DNA of 64,000 nucleotides from an uncultured Bacteroidia bacterium (lineage in GTDB: Bacteria; Bacteroidota; Bacteroidia; Bacteroidales; Prolixibacteraceae): assembly GCA_903904515.1 (NCBI GenBank), contig CAIVCR010000072.1, positions 1-64,000 on the forward strand. Reading direction: 5' to 3'. Numbering within the stretch: position 1 is the first letter of the stretch; each line of letters begins with the position of its first letter. Shown piece after piece: positions 9,621 through 18,652 of the stretch. The notes beneath the pieces were generated by a model. That model was given only the letters and a program-made list of their open reading frames with translations, did no database searches and was not told the origin of the DNA. A program made the translations under genes and the position numbers.

Positions 9621-10013
9621 ATGAAAAAATTTGCTTTTATTTCAACCCTGACAATCATTGTAGTTCTAAGCCTGATTATTTACTGGAAATATTCCTTTAC
9701 CTACAGCGAAGGGTATCGTGCCGGTTTGCTCCAAAAGATCTCTTATAAAGGGAATATATTTAAAACCTATGAGGGTGAGATGATCCTGAGCAGCATCCAA
9801 AGCAATACCAATGTGGCCATTGCATCCGAAAAATTTTTCTTCTCGGTAACCGATAAATCGGTTGCACTCCAACTTGAGAAGGTGCAAGGTGAAAGTGTCG
9901 TCGTCCATTATGTCGAAAAAAACGGTACCCTTCCCTGGAAAGGGGAAAGTACCTATTTCGTGGATAGCCTGAAAGTCAACACTGCACCTGCGGCAGGGCA
10001 TGGGTTTCGCTAA
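9621..10013 (+). CDS. Hypothetical membrane-anchored protein
   Basis: 130 aa with an N-terminal TM segment and SYKGNIFKTYEGEM; conserved-hypothetical style in Bacteroidota. Confidence 0.7.
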   Translation: MKKFAFISTLTIIVVLSLIIYWKYSFTYSEGYRAGLLQKISYKGNIFKTYEGEMILSSIQSNTNVAIASEKFFFSVTDKSVALQLEKVQGESVVVHYVEKNGTLPWKGESTYFVDSLKVNTAPAAGHGFR

Positions 10014-10079
10014 TGGCTGGCGGCTGGCGGCTAGCAGCTGGCTATTGGCGGATGGCAACTGGCTGCTGGCGGCTGGCGT
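10014..10079. repeat. Degenerate GGCTGGCGG array
   Basis: tggctggcggctggcggctagcagctggctattggcggatggcaactggctgctggcggctggcg starting at the stop codon of the preceding gene. Confidence 0.8.
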
Positions 10080-10328
10080 CGGGCAATTCCTTATGATAAA
10101 TAGTTTTTTCAAAATCATTAAATCTTTATTATCAATAATTTGCAGATTGTCTTGACGAAAGGAACATTATTTTTTTTGCTTCCCAAGCTGAGTAGATGGT
10201 TTAATTCCGACATAAATCCTTATTTTCCTAACTGACTGATTTCTTAAAGATCCAAAATAAAAAGATGTCGCATTAAAGTTGTCGTATTGATTATTTGCAG
10301 CAACTAAGGAAATCAGACCTGTAGGAAA

Positions 10329-10711
10329 GATTGCTTCGTCGTTCAGGATGTCAATCATTTCATATAAAATTTTTGCAGCGCTCCCCGGTTTTACTGTCAT
10401 TGAGAGGAACGTTATTGGTCAAGTTGTTCTGCAGGAACCGGGTGTATTTGTTGTGACGAAGCAATCTCTACGTGCGAAAAAGTTCAATGATGAAGTTCTT
10501 TTCCTAAAAAATTGCTCCTCACTCAGGGATTGCTTCGTCGCCTTCAGATCTTGCTGGTCAAATGGATTTTAGTTTTTGCACGGCTCCTCGCAATGACAGT
10601 GAGCACGGAGTAATGCTCCTCCTTTTCATGTGTATTGTCATTGCAAGGAACGTTATTGGTCCTGTTGTTCCGCAGGAACCGGGTGTATTTGTTGTGACGA
10701 AGTGGTACACT
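10329..10711. repeat. Dispersed palindromic repeat cluster (GTCATTG(C)GAGGA ... GACGAAGCAATC type)
   Basis: gattgcttcgtcg at 10329 and 10528 (inverted) versus gacgaagcaatc near 10455. A ~70-nt direct repeat (tgtcattg.gaggaacgttattggtc...gttgttc.gcaggaaccgggtgtatttgttgtgacgaag) begins at 10395 and again at 10636. An inverted cctcgcaatgacagt lies near 10587. Confidence 0.8.
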
Positions 10712-10798
10712 GAGCCTGTCAAAGTGCAATCTTATGATTGAAGCAGACACTTATTTGTACCTCTTTACAACATTAAATTATTCTAAATAATTTGTATC

Positions 10799-13471
10799 CT
10801 ACCTGTTATAACTAAGCGTATACTTTCCACTTCCAAGGGTTACCAGCGATGGATTCTTTTGTAGTTCCAATTTTATAGGGATTCCATTTAACCCGTACTC
10901 TTTGGTACTACCTGGTAAGACAACCTTTGCTGTGCAGCCAACCGGCACCTCAATGGTCATTTTAAGTTGATTATTTTCCAAAACCCAGTTGTTGATAATG
11001 GTACCATAGGGGGTCTCTTTTGAGGTTTTTGCCCAGGTAACTCCCTGAGGAATCTGAGGATCAATGAATACCTGCCGATAGCCTGGAAAATTGTCATCGG
11101 GACGAATTCCCCCTACCGCCTGGTAAAACCACGAACCAATGCCATTGTAACAATTATGTATTCGGCTTCTGTCGCCTGACCAATGTTCCCAGGTTGTAGT
11201 TGCACCATTATCGACCATGTATAAATACCCTGGATAATCCCGCTTTTTGAGCATAGTATAGAACAGATCCGTAGCGTGGTTTTTAACTGCCCACTCGGTA
11301 AAAATGGGAATTCCAACTAACCCGGTGGCAATATGTCCTTTGCGATTGATTGCGATTTCATTTTGAAGTGATCTGGTTATTGTCCCAATTAATGAGTCAG
11401 GAACAACCTGCATCAACAAAGGGTAGGTCAAATCAATCTGTGAACCGGTTGCATAACTATGATTCGTTGCATTAAAATACGTTTGATGAATCTGTTTTTT
11501 GAGTTTCTCATTTTGTTGGGCATACCCAGTGGCGTCGCTATCTTTACCCAATATCCGGGCAATTTTTTCCATCTTCTCAAGGCATTGGCTTACGAGACAG
11601 TTACTAACCAAATTAACAGATCCCATATTTTTCTGATCGACACCTTCGGGTACGGCCCAGTCACCCAAATACCAACCTCTGTAATCGGTTTCTGGCCAAG
11701 GGTGTAACATACCATCGGGTGAGTATTTAGCCACATAACCCAGCCAATGCTGCATCACCGGATAGTACTTTTCGAGCAGACGAACATCGCCGTAATTAAG
11801 GTATGTTTTATACGTAGCAGTAATAATAAACCCGCACCAGTAGGGGCCCCCACCGGCAGGATAAGGGCATGGCGCCGTATGAGGCATTCCTCCGTCCTCA
11901 CGGATGCAGTCACTCCAGGCCTGCAGCCAGTTCGAGAAAAGTGGACCAAGGTCGAACATGGTTTGGGCTGTAAGTGTTGAGGCGTTTCCATCTCCTCCAT
12001 AACCCAGACGCTCCAATGTTGGACAATCGACGAAATATCCACCGATACTCAGACACCTCAGCGTGTAAAACAACATGTCATGAATCGTATTCAGATCACT
12101 GTCGGAACATTGAAAAGTTGCCGCCTGCCTGTAACCGGTATGAACCAGGTAAGCCTTAATGCTTCCGGCTTTAGGTTGGTCATTCAGGTTACTGATTTTG
12201 ATATATCGAAAGCCATGGTAGTTGAATTTACTGCTAAAAGGCTCCTCCCCTGCTCCTCTGGCAATATAACGGTCTTCCTGGTGCTGGTCGGCAAACTTAC
12301 CTTCTTTATCCAAATGATCGCTATACTCCATAACGACCTCCTGGCCCGGTTTTAATCCCGAGAACTGGATTTTCGCTATCCCGGTAAGTGTTTTGCCCAT
12401 ATCCACCAACCAGGTCCGGACACCAAGCGGTTTCGCTGTAAAAACAGTGATTGAATCCTGTACCCTATTTAATTCAACAGTCTGGGGAGAAACTTCATGT
12501 TGAGGAATGTTTGCGGTATAAACTGCATTCCAGTTCACCTTACTGAGCGTCTTGGGAGTCAGATCGGGAAGGACATTTGCCCCGTCCACCCTTTCCCCTC
12601 CAAAGTGATCACCTTTCCCGTTTCCAATGCAGGTGTAGCCACTTTCTCTTCCTCTCCAGGTGGAATCTGTAGCGATCAGGGTATTCCATTTCCCGTTGAC
12701 CAGTTCTTCTGCCACGGCCTGTACCAGCGGCCCTTTATAAGTCACTCCCGGAAGATCTGCAGCATACCAGCCGCGCCCCAGCCAGATTACAAGATCATTT
12801 TCCCCCTCAGTCAAATAAGATGAAATGTCATACGTCAGACTCAGCGATCGTTTGTTAAACTGAGATACTGCAGGCGCAAGTAGCGCATCGCCCACTTTTT
12901 TCCCGTTGATAAAAAGTTCGTGATAACCCAAAGAATTAATATAAATCAGTCGTTTATCCGCTTTGCCTGATATCTTAAACTGCTTTCTTAATAACGGACT
13001 TTCAGGATTTCCAACCAAGGGTGGTAAACCAATATAGCTTGCTTGCCAATCCTCACCAGGTAAAAGTCCAATGCTAAAACCTTCAACAGAACTCCAGTTT
13101 GAAACCATGTCGTTTTCATCCCAAATTTTTACTTTCCAATAGACAACAGACCTTGAATTTAACTTCTTTCCATTCCATGAAACCAGATTAGAAACATCGG
13201 AATTTATCTTGCCGGAATTCCACAAGTCAGCATCGTGTTCATTTAACAACATGGTGTCGCTCGCTGCAAGGAGCTGAAAAGCTTGCTGTCGGGTTCCGTT
13301 TTTATCGGATTTACATTTCCAGCTCAACCCTGGGGTTGTAGTGCCAATCCCCAGTGGATTTGTAAGATTCTCACAACGAAGGCCTGTAATCTTCAGATCA
13401 GCTTTCCTGGTTGCACAACCGGAAAAAAGAAATAAAATAATGACCGGTAAATAGAATAATAATCTCAGCAT
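10799..13471 (-). CDS. Alpha-L-rhamnosidase (GH78), lipoprotein
   Basis: 890 aa; signal with FLFSGC lipobox; WKVKIWDENDMVSNWS, FINGKKVGDALLAPA, DCPTLERLGYGGDGNASTLTAQTMFDL and TTWEHWSGDRSRIHNCYNGIGSWFYQAVGGI are typical of GH78. Confidence 0.95.
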   Translation of the reverse strand: MLRLLFYLPVIILFLFSGCATRKADLKITGLRCENLTNPLGIGTTTPGLSWKCKSDKNGTRQQAFQLLAASDTMLLNEHDADLWNSGKINSDVSNLVSWNGKKLNSRSVVYWKVKIWDENDMVSNWSSVEGFSIGLLPGEDWQASYIGLPPLVGNPESPLLRKQFKISGKADKRLIYINSLGYHELFINGKKVGDALLAPAVSQFNKRSLSLTYDISSYLTEGENDLVIWLGRGWYAADLPGVTYKGPLVQAVAEELVNGKWNTLIATDSTWRGRESGYTCIGNGKGDHFGGERVDGANVLPDLTPKTLSKVNWNAVYTANIPQHEVSPQTVELNRVQDSITVFTAKPLGVRTWLVDMGKTLTGIAKIQFSGLKPGQEVVMEYSDHLDKEGKFADQHQEDRYIARGAGEEPFSSKFNYHGFRYIKISNLNDQPKAGSIKAYLVHTGYRQAATFQCSDSDLNTIHDMLFYTLRCLSIGGYFVDCPTLERLGYGGDGNASTLTAQTMFDLGPLFSNWLQAWSDCIREDGGMPHTAPCPYPAGGGPYWCGFIITATYKTYLNYGDVRLLEKYYPVMQHWLGYVAKYSPDGMLHPWPETDYRGWYLGDWAVPEGVDQKNMGSVNLVSNCLVSQCLEKMEKIARILGKDSDATGYAQQNEKLKKQIHQTYFNATNHSYATGSQIDLTYPLLMQVVPDSLIGTITRSLQNEIAINRKGHIATGLVGIPIFTEWAVKNHATDLFYTMLKKRDYPGYLYMVDNGATTTWEHWSGDRSRIHNCYNGIGSWFYQAVGGIRPDDNFPGYRQVFIDPQIPQGVTWAKTSKETPYGTIINNWVLENNQLKMTIEVPVGCTAKVVLPGSTKEYGLNGIPIKLELQKNPSLVTLGSGKYTLSYNR

Positions 13472-13573
13472 GTTAGTAGGGTCTTAATTTTTAGTTATCA
13501 AATTTAATATTTTAAAACAATTACCTGTATTTGCATGTTACAACATTGAATTAAAATTAATAATAAAAAATTT

Positions 13574-14662
13574 ATGTCGACATCCGATTTATTCTCAAAA
13601 TACACTTTAGGTGATATTGAATTAAAAAACAGAATAGTAATGGCTCCAATGACGCGCTGCAGGGCTATTGGAAATATCCCTAACGATTTGATTGCCAAAT
13701 ATTACGAACAGCGTGCGAGTGCAGGTCTGATTATTACCGAGGGCACCTCTCCATCACCCCACGGACTTGGGTACTGTCGTATTCCGGGTCTTTTCAACGA
13801 GGCACAAGTTGAAGGATGGAAAAAGACCACAACTGCAGTTCATAAAGCTGGAGGAAAGATTTTCGTTCAATTAATGCACGCCGGCAGGATCAGCCATTCA
13901 CTGAACTTACCTGAGGGTGCGATCGCACTTGCTCCGTCTGCTGTTCAGGCTTCCGGACAGATGTGGACCGACCAGGAGGGAATGAAGGATTTTGATGTTC
14001 CCAAAGCCATGGATGCAGAAGAGCTTCAACTGTCAATAAATGAATATGCTCAATCAGCCACACTTGCAGTGAAAGCGGGTTTTGACGGTGTAGAACTGCA
14101 TGCTGCCAATGGTTATTTATTGGAGCAATTCCTTTCACCTGTCAGCAATCAGCGCACAGATGAGTATGGTGGAAGCATCGAAAATCGTTGCCGTTTCGTT
14201 CTTGAAGTTGTCGATCTTACAATCAAGGCAATTGGAGCGAACAAAACCAGCATCAGACTCTCTCCATTTGGTGTAGCCAGCGATATGCCACATTATCCTG
14301 AGATTGAAGCGACCTACACCTACCTTGCAGAACAATTAAACGAGCGGGGAATTGTATATATTCACCTTGTAGATCACAGTGCGATGGGTGCTCCTGAAGT
14401 TCCGTTCAGTATCAAAAATACGATTCATCAGAAATTTAAAAACACACTGATTCTCACCGGAGGATATAACCTCGAAACAGCTACCGCAGATCTTACCAGC
14501 GGTTATACCGATTTGGTTGGATTTGGAAGACAATTTATCAACAATCCGGATTTGGTAACCCGATTGGAGAATAACTGGCCATTATCTGAGACATTGGATT
14601 TCAATACGTTCTATTCTGCAGACGAAGTAGGATTTACCGATTATCCTGCATATACAGAATAA
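13574..14662 (+). CDS. Alkene reductase / Old Yellow Enzyme family NADH:flavin oxidoreductase
   Basis: 362 aa; LKNRIVMAPMTRCRA, VQLMHAGRISH, GFDGVELHAANGYLLEQFLSPVSNQRTDEYGGS. Confidence 0.95.
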   Translation: MSTSDLFSKYTLGDIELKNRIVMAPMTRCRAIGNIPNDLIAKYYEQRASAGLIITEGTSPSPHGLGYCRIPGLFNEAQVEGWKKTTTAVHKAGGKIFVQLMHAGRISHSLNLPEGAIALAPSAVQASGQMWTDQEGMKDFDVPKAMDAEELQLSINEYAQSATLAVKAGFDGVELHAANGYLLEQFLSPVSNQRTDEYGGSIENRCRFVLEVVDLTIKAIGANKTSIRLSPFGVASDMPHYPEIEATYTYLAEQLNERGIVYIHLVDHSAMGAPEVPFSIKNTIHQKFKNTLILTGGYNLETATADLTSGYTDLVGFGRQFINNPDLVTRLENNWPLSETLDFNTFYSADEVGFTDYPAYTE

Positions 14663-14841
14663 TCTGATTCAGAGCCTGCTGCTCTTTAAAACTCTGTGAA
14701 TTCCCGGGTGTAACTCTGTCCTGTACTTTACGTGCAACAGAGATACACGGGGGATCACAGAGTTTTTTACATTAATCCATTTGATGAGCTTACTTCCCTC
14801 TTTCAAATTAAAAGGTTAAATTTGACCTCAAAATATAGCTT

Positions 14842-15717
14842 ATGATCAAATCGATGACAGGATACGGGAAATCTGAATGTGAACTCGCCCTGAAAAAAAT
14901 CACCGTTGAAGTAAGATCTCTCAACAGTAAGGTACTTGATGTTAACACCAGGATTCCGGGTGTTTACCGTGAAAAGGAGATCGAAATCCGGCGCGAGCTT
15001 TCCGACCGGCTGATCCGTGGCAAGGTCGACTTTAACATCTTCGCCGAATCGCTGGGTGTTGAAAGCAACAGCGCCATCAACAGTTCGATGGTGAAAAGCT
15101 ATTTCAATCAGCTCTCCGAAATCAGCAAAGAGCTTAAACTCCCGGTTAGTGAGCTTACTCTTCAGATAATCATGCAACTGCCGGAAGTAGTAAAAACCAC
15201 CCGCGATGAATTGGACGAAAATGAGTGGAAAATTATTGTTGGAGCCATTCGCGAAGCGCTGGATGCAATGGATAATTTCCGGATTCAGGAAGGAGTATCG
15301 CTATATAATGATATAATCTTCAATATCAACACAATAAAAACATTGCTTGAACAGATAGCCCCCTATGAACTTGAGCGGGTGGCCAAAGTAAAAGAGCGGA
15401 TTCTTGATGGGTTAAAAGAGCTTTCCACACCAGATGGAGTTGATCATAACCGGTTGGAGCAGGAGATGATATTCTATCTTGAAAAATTGGATGTGAATGA
15501 GGAAAAAGTCAGGTTAGGAAATCATTGTTCCTATTTTCTTGAAACGCTGGAGTTGGATGAGCCTGTCGGAAAAAAGCTGGGATTTATTGCCCAGGAGATC
15601 GGTCGTGAGATCAACACCCTCGGCTCAAAGGCAAACCATACGGAGATGCAAAAGCTGGTTATTGGGATGAAAGATGCCCTTGAGCGGATTAAGGAACAGC
15701 TTCTGAATGCACTCTGA
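14842..15717 (+). CDS. YicC family endoribonuclease-like protein
   Basis: 291 aa; MIKSMTGYGKSE start and EIGREINTLGSKANHTEMQKLVIGMKDALERIKEQLLNAL end. Confidence 0.95.
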   Translation: MIKSMTGYGKSECELALKKITVEVRSLNSKVLDVNTRIPGVYREKEIEIRRELSDRLIRGKVDFNIFAESLGVESNSAINSSMVKSYFNQLSEISKELKLPVSELTLQIIMQLPEVVKTTRDELDENEWKIIVGAIREALDAMDNFRIQEGVSLYNDIIFNINTIKTLLEQIAPYELERVAKVKERILDGLKELSTPDGVDHNRLEQEMIFYLEKLDVNEEKVRLGNHCSYFLETLELDEPVGKKLGFIAQEIGREINTLGSKANHTEMQKLVIGMKDALERIKEQLLNAL

Positions 15718-15763
15718 TTTTGCCGGGTTTAATCTTAATTTCTAATTTCAATTTGTTTAATCC

Positions 15764-16342
15764 ATGAGCGAAGGCAAACTGGTCATTTTTTCTGCCCCGT
15801 CGGGAGCCGGTAAAACTACAATAGTATCACATTTACTGACCCTTGGGCTCAACTTCGGATTCTCGATCTCTGCCACTACCCGCAAGCCAAGGGGAACCGA
15901 ACAAAATGGCAAAGAGTACTACTTTCTATCTGTGGAAGAATTTAAAAACAAGATAGATCAGGGTGAATTTCTCGAGTGGGAAGAGGTTTATCCGGGATGT
16001 TTTTACGGAACCCTGAAAAGTGAGGTGGAACGAATCTCCAAAAATGGACAGAATATCCTTTTTGACATTGATGTAGTTGGCGGAAGTAATATTAAGAAAT
16101 ATTACGGAGATAAGGCGCTTGCAGTTTTTGTCCAGGCTCCGTCGATTGAAGAACTCAAAAACAGATTAATAATTCGTTCAACAGATCATCTTGAGGTAAT
16201 TCAGCAGCGCATCGCCAAGGCTGAACATGAGATGAGTTTTGTCAATCTATTTGACATTGTTATTGTGAATGACAAGCTAGAGGATGCACTTTTGGAAGCA
16301 GAACAGAAAGTGATTCAGTTTCTTGAGAAGAACTCAGATTAA
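15764..16342 (+). CDS. gmk: Guanylate kinase
   Basis: 192 aa; LVIFSAPSGAGKTTIV, FSISATTRKPRGTEQNGKEYYFLS, ILFDIDVVGGSNIKK. Confidence 0.97.
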   Translation: MSEGKLVIFSAPSGAGKTTIVSHLLTLGLNFGFSISATTRKPRGTEQNGKEYYFLSVEEFKNKIDQGEFLEWEEVYPGCFYGTLKSEVERISKNGQNILFDIDVVGGSNIKKYYGDKALAVFVQAPSIEELKNRLIIRSTDHLEVIQQRIAKAEHEMSFVNLFDIVIVNDKLEDALLEAEQKVIQFLEKNSD

Positions 16343-16375
16343 AAGTATTAACTTAGAATCGTTATTCAATCCCGA

Positions 16376-16978
16376 ATGAAAATCGCCATCTTTTCAGGAT
16401 CATTCAACCCGATTCACAACGGCCATCTGGCTATTGCCCGCGAGGTGCTGATACAGGGGGTGGCAGATGAACTTTGGTTTCTTGTCTCTCCCCAGAACCC
16501 GTTAAAAGAGAATGCCGACCTGATGGAGGAGGATAAGCGGTTAAAGATGGTTGAACTTGCAATTGAAAATGAACATGGAATGAAAGCAAGTGATTTTGAG
16601 TTTCATCTCCTCCGCCCCTCTTACTCTATCCGTACGCTTGAGAATCTCAGAATCCAATATCCCCAGCATCAGTTTTTACTCCTTATTGGCGGAGATAACC
16701 TGGCAATCATCACACAATGGGTTGAATACCTACGGATTATAGATGAATTTGGATTGATCGTTTATCCAAGGCCCGGATTTGTCTGTAATGAAGATTCGCT
16801 TTTCCCAAATACAACTTTTATTAGAGCGCCATTAATCGATATTTCGGCTACAGAAATAAGGGAGAAATTAAAAAAGGGAGAATCAATATCGGGTATGGTT
16901 CCGGAAAAGGTGGATATATTTTTAAAAGGAACGAAGGGGCGTCGGGGCGATGGGGCGTTGGGGCAATGGGGCGAATAG
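16376..16978 (+). CDS. nadD: Nicotinate-nucleotide adenylyltransferase
   Basis: 200 aa; IFSGSFNPIHNGHLAIAREV and ISATEIREKLKKGESISGMVPEKV. The C-terminal KGTKGRRGDGALGQWGE is encoded by the start of the G-rich array. Confidence 0.95.
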   Translation: MKIAIFSGSFNPIHNGHLAIAREVLIQGVADELWFLVSPQNPLKENADLMEEDKRLKMVELAIENEHGMKASDFEFHLLRPSYSIRTLENLRIQYPQHQFLLLIGGDNLAIITQWVEYLRIIDEFGLIVYPRPGFVCNEDSLFPNTTFIRAPLIDISATEIREKLKKGESISGMVPEKVDIFLKGTKGRRGDGALGQWGE

Positions 16979-17030
16979 GCGATGAGGCGAGGCGATTTGA
17001 ATCGAACAGGCGAATAGGGATGGGGCAGGA
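16935..17030. repeat. Left G-rich degenerate array flanking the four-helix-bundle gene
   Basis: ggggcgtcggggcgatggggcgttggggcaatggggcgaataggcgatgaggcgaggcg...caggcgaatagggatggggc. Confidence 0.85.
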
Positions 17031-17076
17031 TTCAACATTTTGCGTCGATATTTCGTATCTTTAAGAAAAAGAAGAT

Positions 17077-17451
17077 ATGAACCTTATCAGAACACATAAA
17101 GAACTGGAAATTTATAAACTAGCTTTTGGTGCAGCTCTGGAAATTTATCTTATTTCCAAAGCATTTCCAGTTGAAGAAAAGTATTCATTAACGGATCAAG
17201 TCAGACGTAGTTCAAGATCAGTATGTGCAAATATTGCAGAATCATTCAGAAAAAGAAGGTATCCAAAATCTTTTGTATCCAAACTTTCTGATTCTGAAGG
17301 GGAGGCGGCAGAGACGCAAGTCTGGCTTGATTTTGCCGTGGAATTTGAATATATTGATAAAATAAAGTACGATTTGTTATACGACAAATATGATCATATA
17401 TTGTCCCAACTTATCATTATGATTAACTCACCAGAAAAATGGTGTCATTGA
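17077..17451 (+). CDS. Four helix bundle protein (S23/intervening-sequence protein, Avd-like fold)
   Basis: 124 aa; LEIYKLAFGAALEIYLISKAFPVEEKYSLTDQVRRSSRSVCANIAESFRKRRYPKSFVSKLSDSEGEAAETQVWLDFA. Confidence 0.93.
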   Translation: MNLIRTHKELEIYKLAFGAALEIYLISKAFPVEEKYSLTDQVRRSSRSVCANIAESFRKRRYPKSFVSKLSDSEGEAAETQVWLDFAVEFEYIDKIKYDLLYDKYDHILSQLIIMINSPEKWCH

Positions 17452-17487
17452 TAACTTTCCATCGTTCAACCCTATTTCAGGACTAGA

Positions 17488-17526
17488 CACACCCAATCGC
17501 CTATTCGCCCCTTCGCCTATTCGCCC
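17488..17526. repeat. Right, inverted C-rich array
   Basis: cacccaatcgcctattcgccccttcgcctattcgccctcc; atcgcctattcgcccc (17496-17511) is an exact reverse complement of ggggcgaataggcgat (16968-16983). Confidence 0.85.
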
Positions 17527-17533
17527 TCCTCAA

Positions 17534-18652
17534 TCAATACCATTTAAAAATCTTCAATCCGATTACAAACGAAGCGACGCCGGTGGTGGTAAGCACGAGC
17601 GCTTCGCGCCAGACATCCATGAAGCCTGCACCTTCATTGAAAATACTTCTGAAAGTATCAGTAATCATCGTAAGGGGAAGATACTGAATTGCAGGAATTG
17701 CCCAGTCGGGGAAGTTATGATAACTGAAAAACACGCCGGAAACCACCATCATTGGTGTTACAATGGCGTTGATCATTCCGTTCCCCACTTCGGTATTTGC
17801 TGTGCGCGACGAGATGAGTATGGCGATTCCAGAAAAGGCAATGTTTGCAGCGATAAACAGAACAATCAATGCAGGCAGGCTCCCCTGAATTTTGACGCCA
17901 AAATAGATCCAGGAAAAGAGGAAAAGCAAGATTGCTTCGGCCAGGTTCATCGTAAACCGGGCAGTGATCAGGGCAAACAGGAGGTTTGATTTCTTCATGG
18001 GGGTTGCGACCATTCTGCGCAACAGCTTTTTTGAGCGGCGATCGATGATCGTATAACTGATTCCCCAGCTGCAGGCCATCATGATGCCCATGGCCAATAG
18101 CCCGGGAATCAGAAAATCGACATATCGCGTACCTGAGAGTGTCAGCGGTTCGATTTGCGATTGGTTTTCGGTGTAGAATTGCGGCCCATGAGCCTCAAGG
18201 TCTGCAGCAAGATGATAGGCCGCCTTTGCCTCCGCATTTGCCGGATCAAACCTGTATTCGGAACCGTTGATCTGATCTTCTATGATTACGGAAACCTTCC
18301 CTTTTTTAAGAAGGGTAAAGGCATTTGACGAGGAGGTTTCAACAAAACTCAGCGTAGCATCTCCGAGTTTTTCATTTTTAAGGGTTATCGTATAGACACT
18401 GTCTTTCTTTTGGGTATTGGCGGATAACCAGGTAATTAATTTTGTCTCCCGGTTTGGGTTTGTTGAATCTGTCTTTCTGACAACGGCAAGTTTGGCCTGG
18501 ACTCCCCCTTTCTGGGTAAATGCAATTCCCAGCCCCCAGGCCATCAGAATCGGGAATACGACACCCCAGAAGATCACCGATGGTTCGCGGATTATCTCGG
18601 CAAAGTGAGCGACAATTAACCGATAAAGCTGATGATTTGTTATCCTATTCAT
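17534..18652 (-). CDS. ABC-2 type transporter permease
   Basis: 372 aa; N-terminal TM, soluble domain, FLIPGLLAMGIMMACSWGISYTIIDRRSKKLLRRMVATPM. Confidence 0.92.
   Translation of the reverse strand: MNRITNHQLYRLIVAHFAEIIREPSVIFWGVVFPILMAWGLGIAFTQKGGVQAKLAVVRKTDSTNPNRETKLITWLSANTQKKDSVYTITLKNEKLGDATLSFVETSSSNAFTLLKKGKVSVIIEDQINGSEYRFDPANAEAKAAYHLAADLEAHGPQFYTENQSQIEPLTLSGTRYVDFLIPGLLAMGIMMACSWGISYTIIDRRSKKLLRRMVATPMKKSNLLFALITARFTMNLAEAILLFLFSWIYFGVKIQGSLPALIVLFIAANIAFSGIAILISSRTANTEVGNGMINAIVTPMMVVSGVFFSYHNFPDWAIPAIQYLPLTMITDTFRSIFNEGAGFMDVWREALVLTTTGVASFVIGLKIFKWY

Noticed and set aside
10167-10400. 77-aa minus-strand ORF that looks partly protein-like (DEAIFPTGLISLVAANNQYDNFNATSFYFGSLRNQ)
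   Set aside because: May be a gene remnant, but the N-terminal part comes from repeat sequence and I recognise no family.
10348-10572. 74-aa ORF upstream of the rhamnosidase
   Set aside because: Translated from the dispersed palindromic repeats.
11459-12823. Antisense and alternate-frame ORFs within the rhamnosidase gene
   Set aside because: Shadow ORFs of a conserved GH78 frame.
16935-17030. CRISPR array
   Set aside because: The G-rich array has short degenerate units without regular spacers, and there are no cas genes nearby.
17077-17451. Diversity-generating retroelement based on the Avd-like fold
   Set aside because: No reverse transcriptase and no template/variable repeat pair visible in the window.
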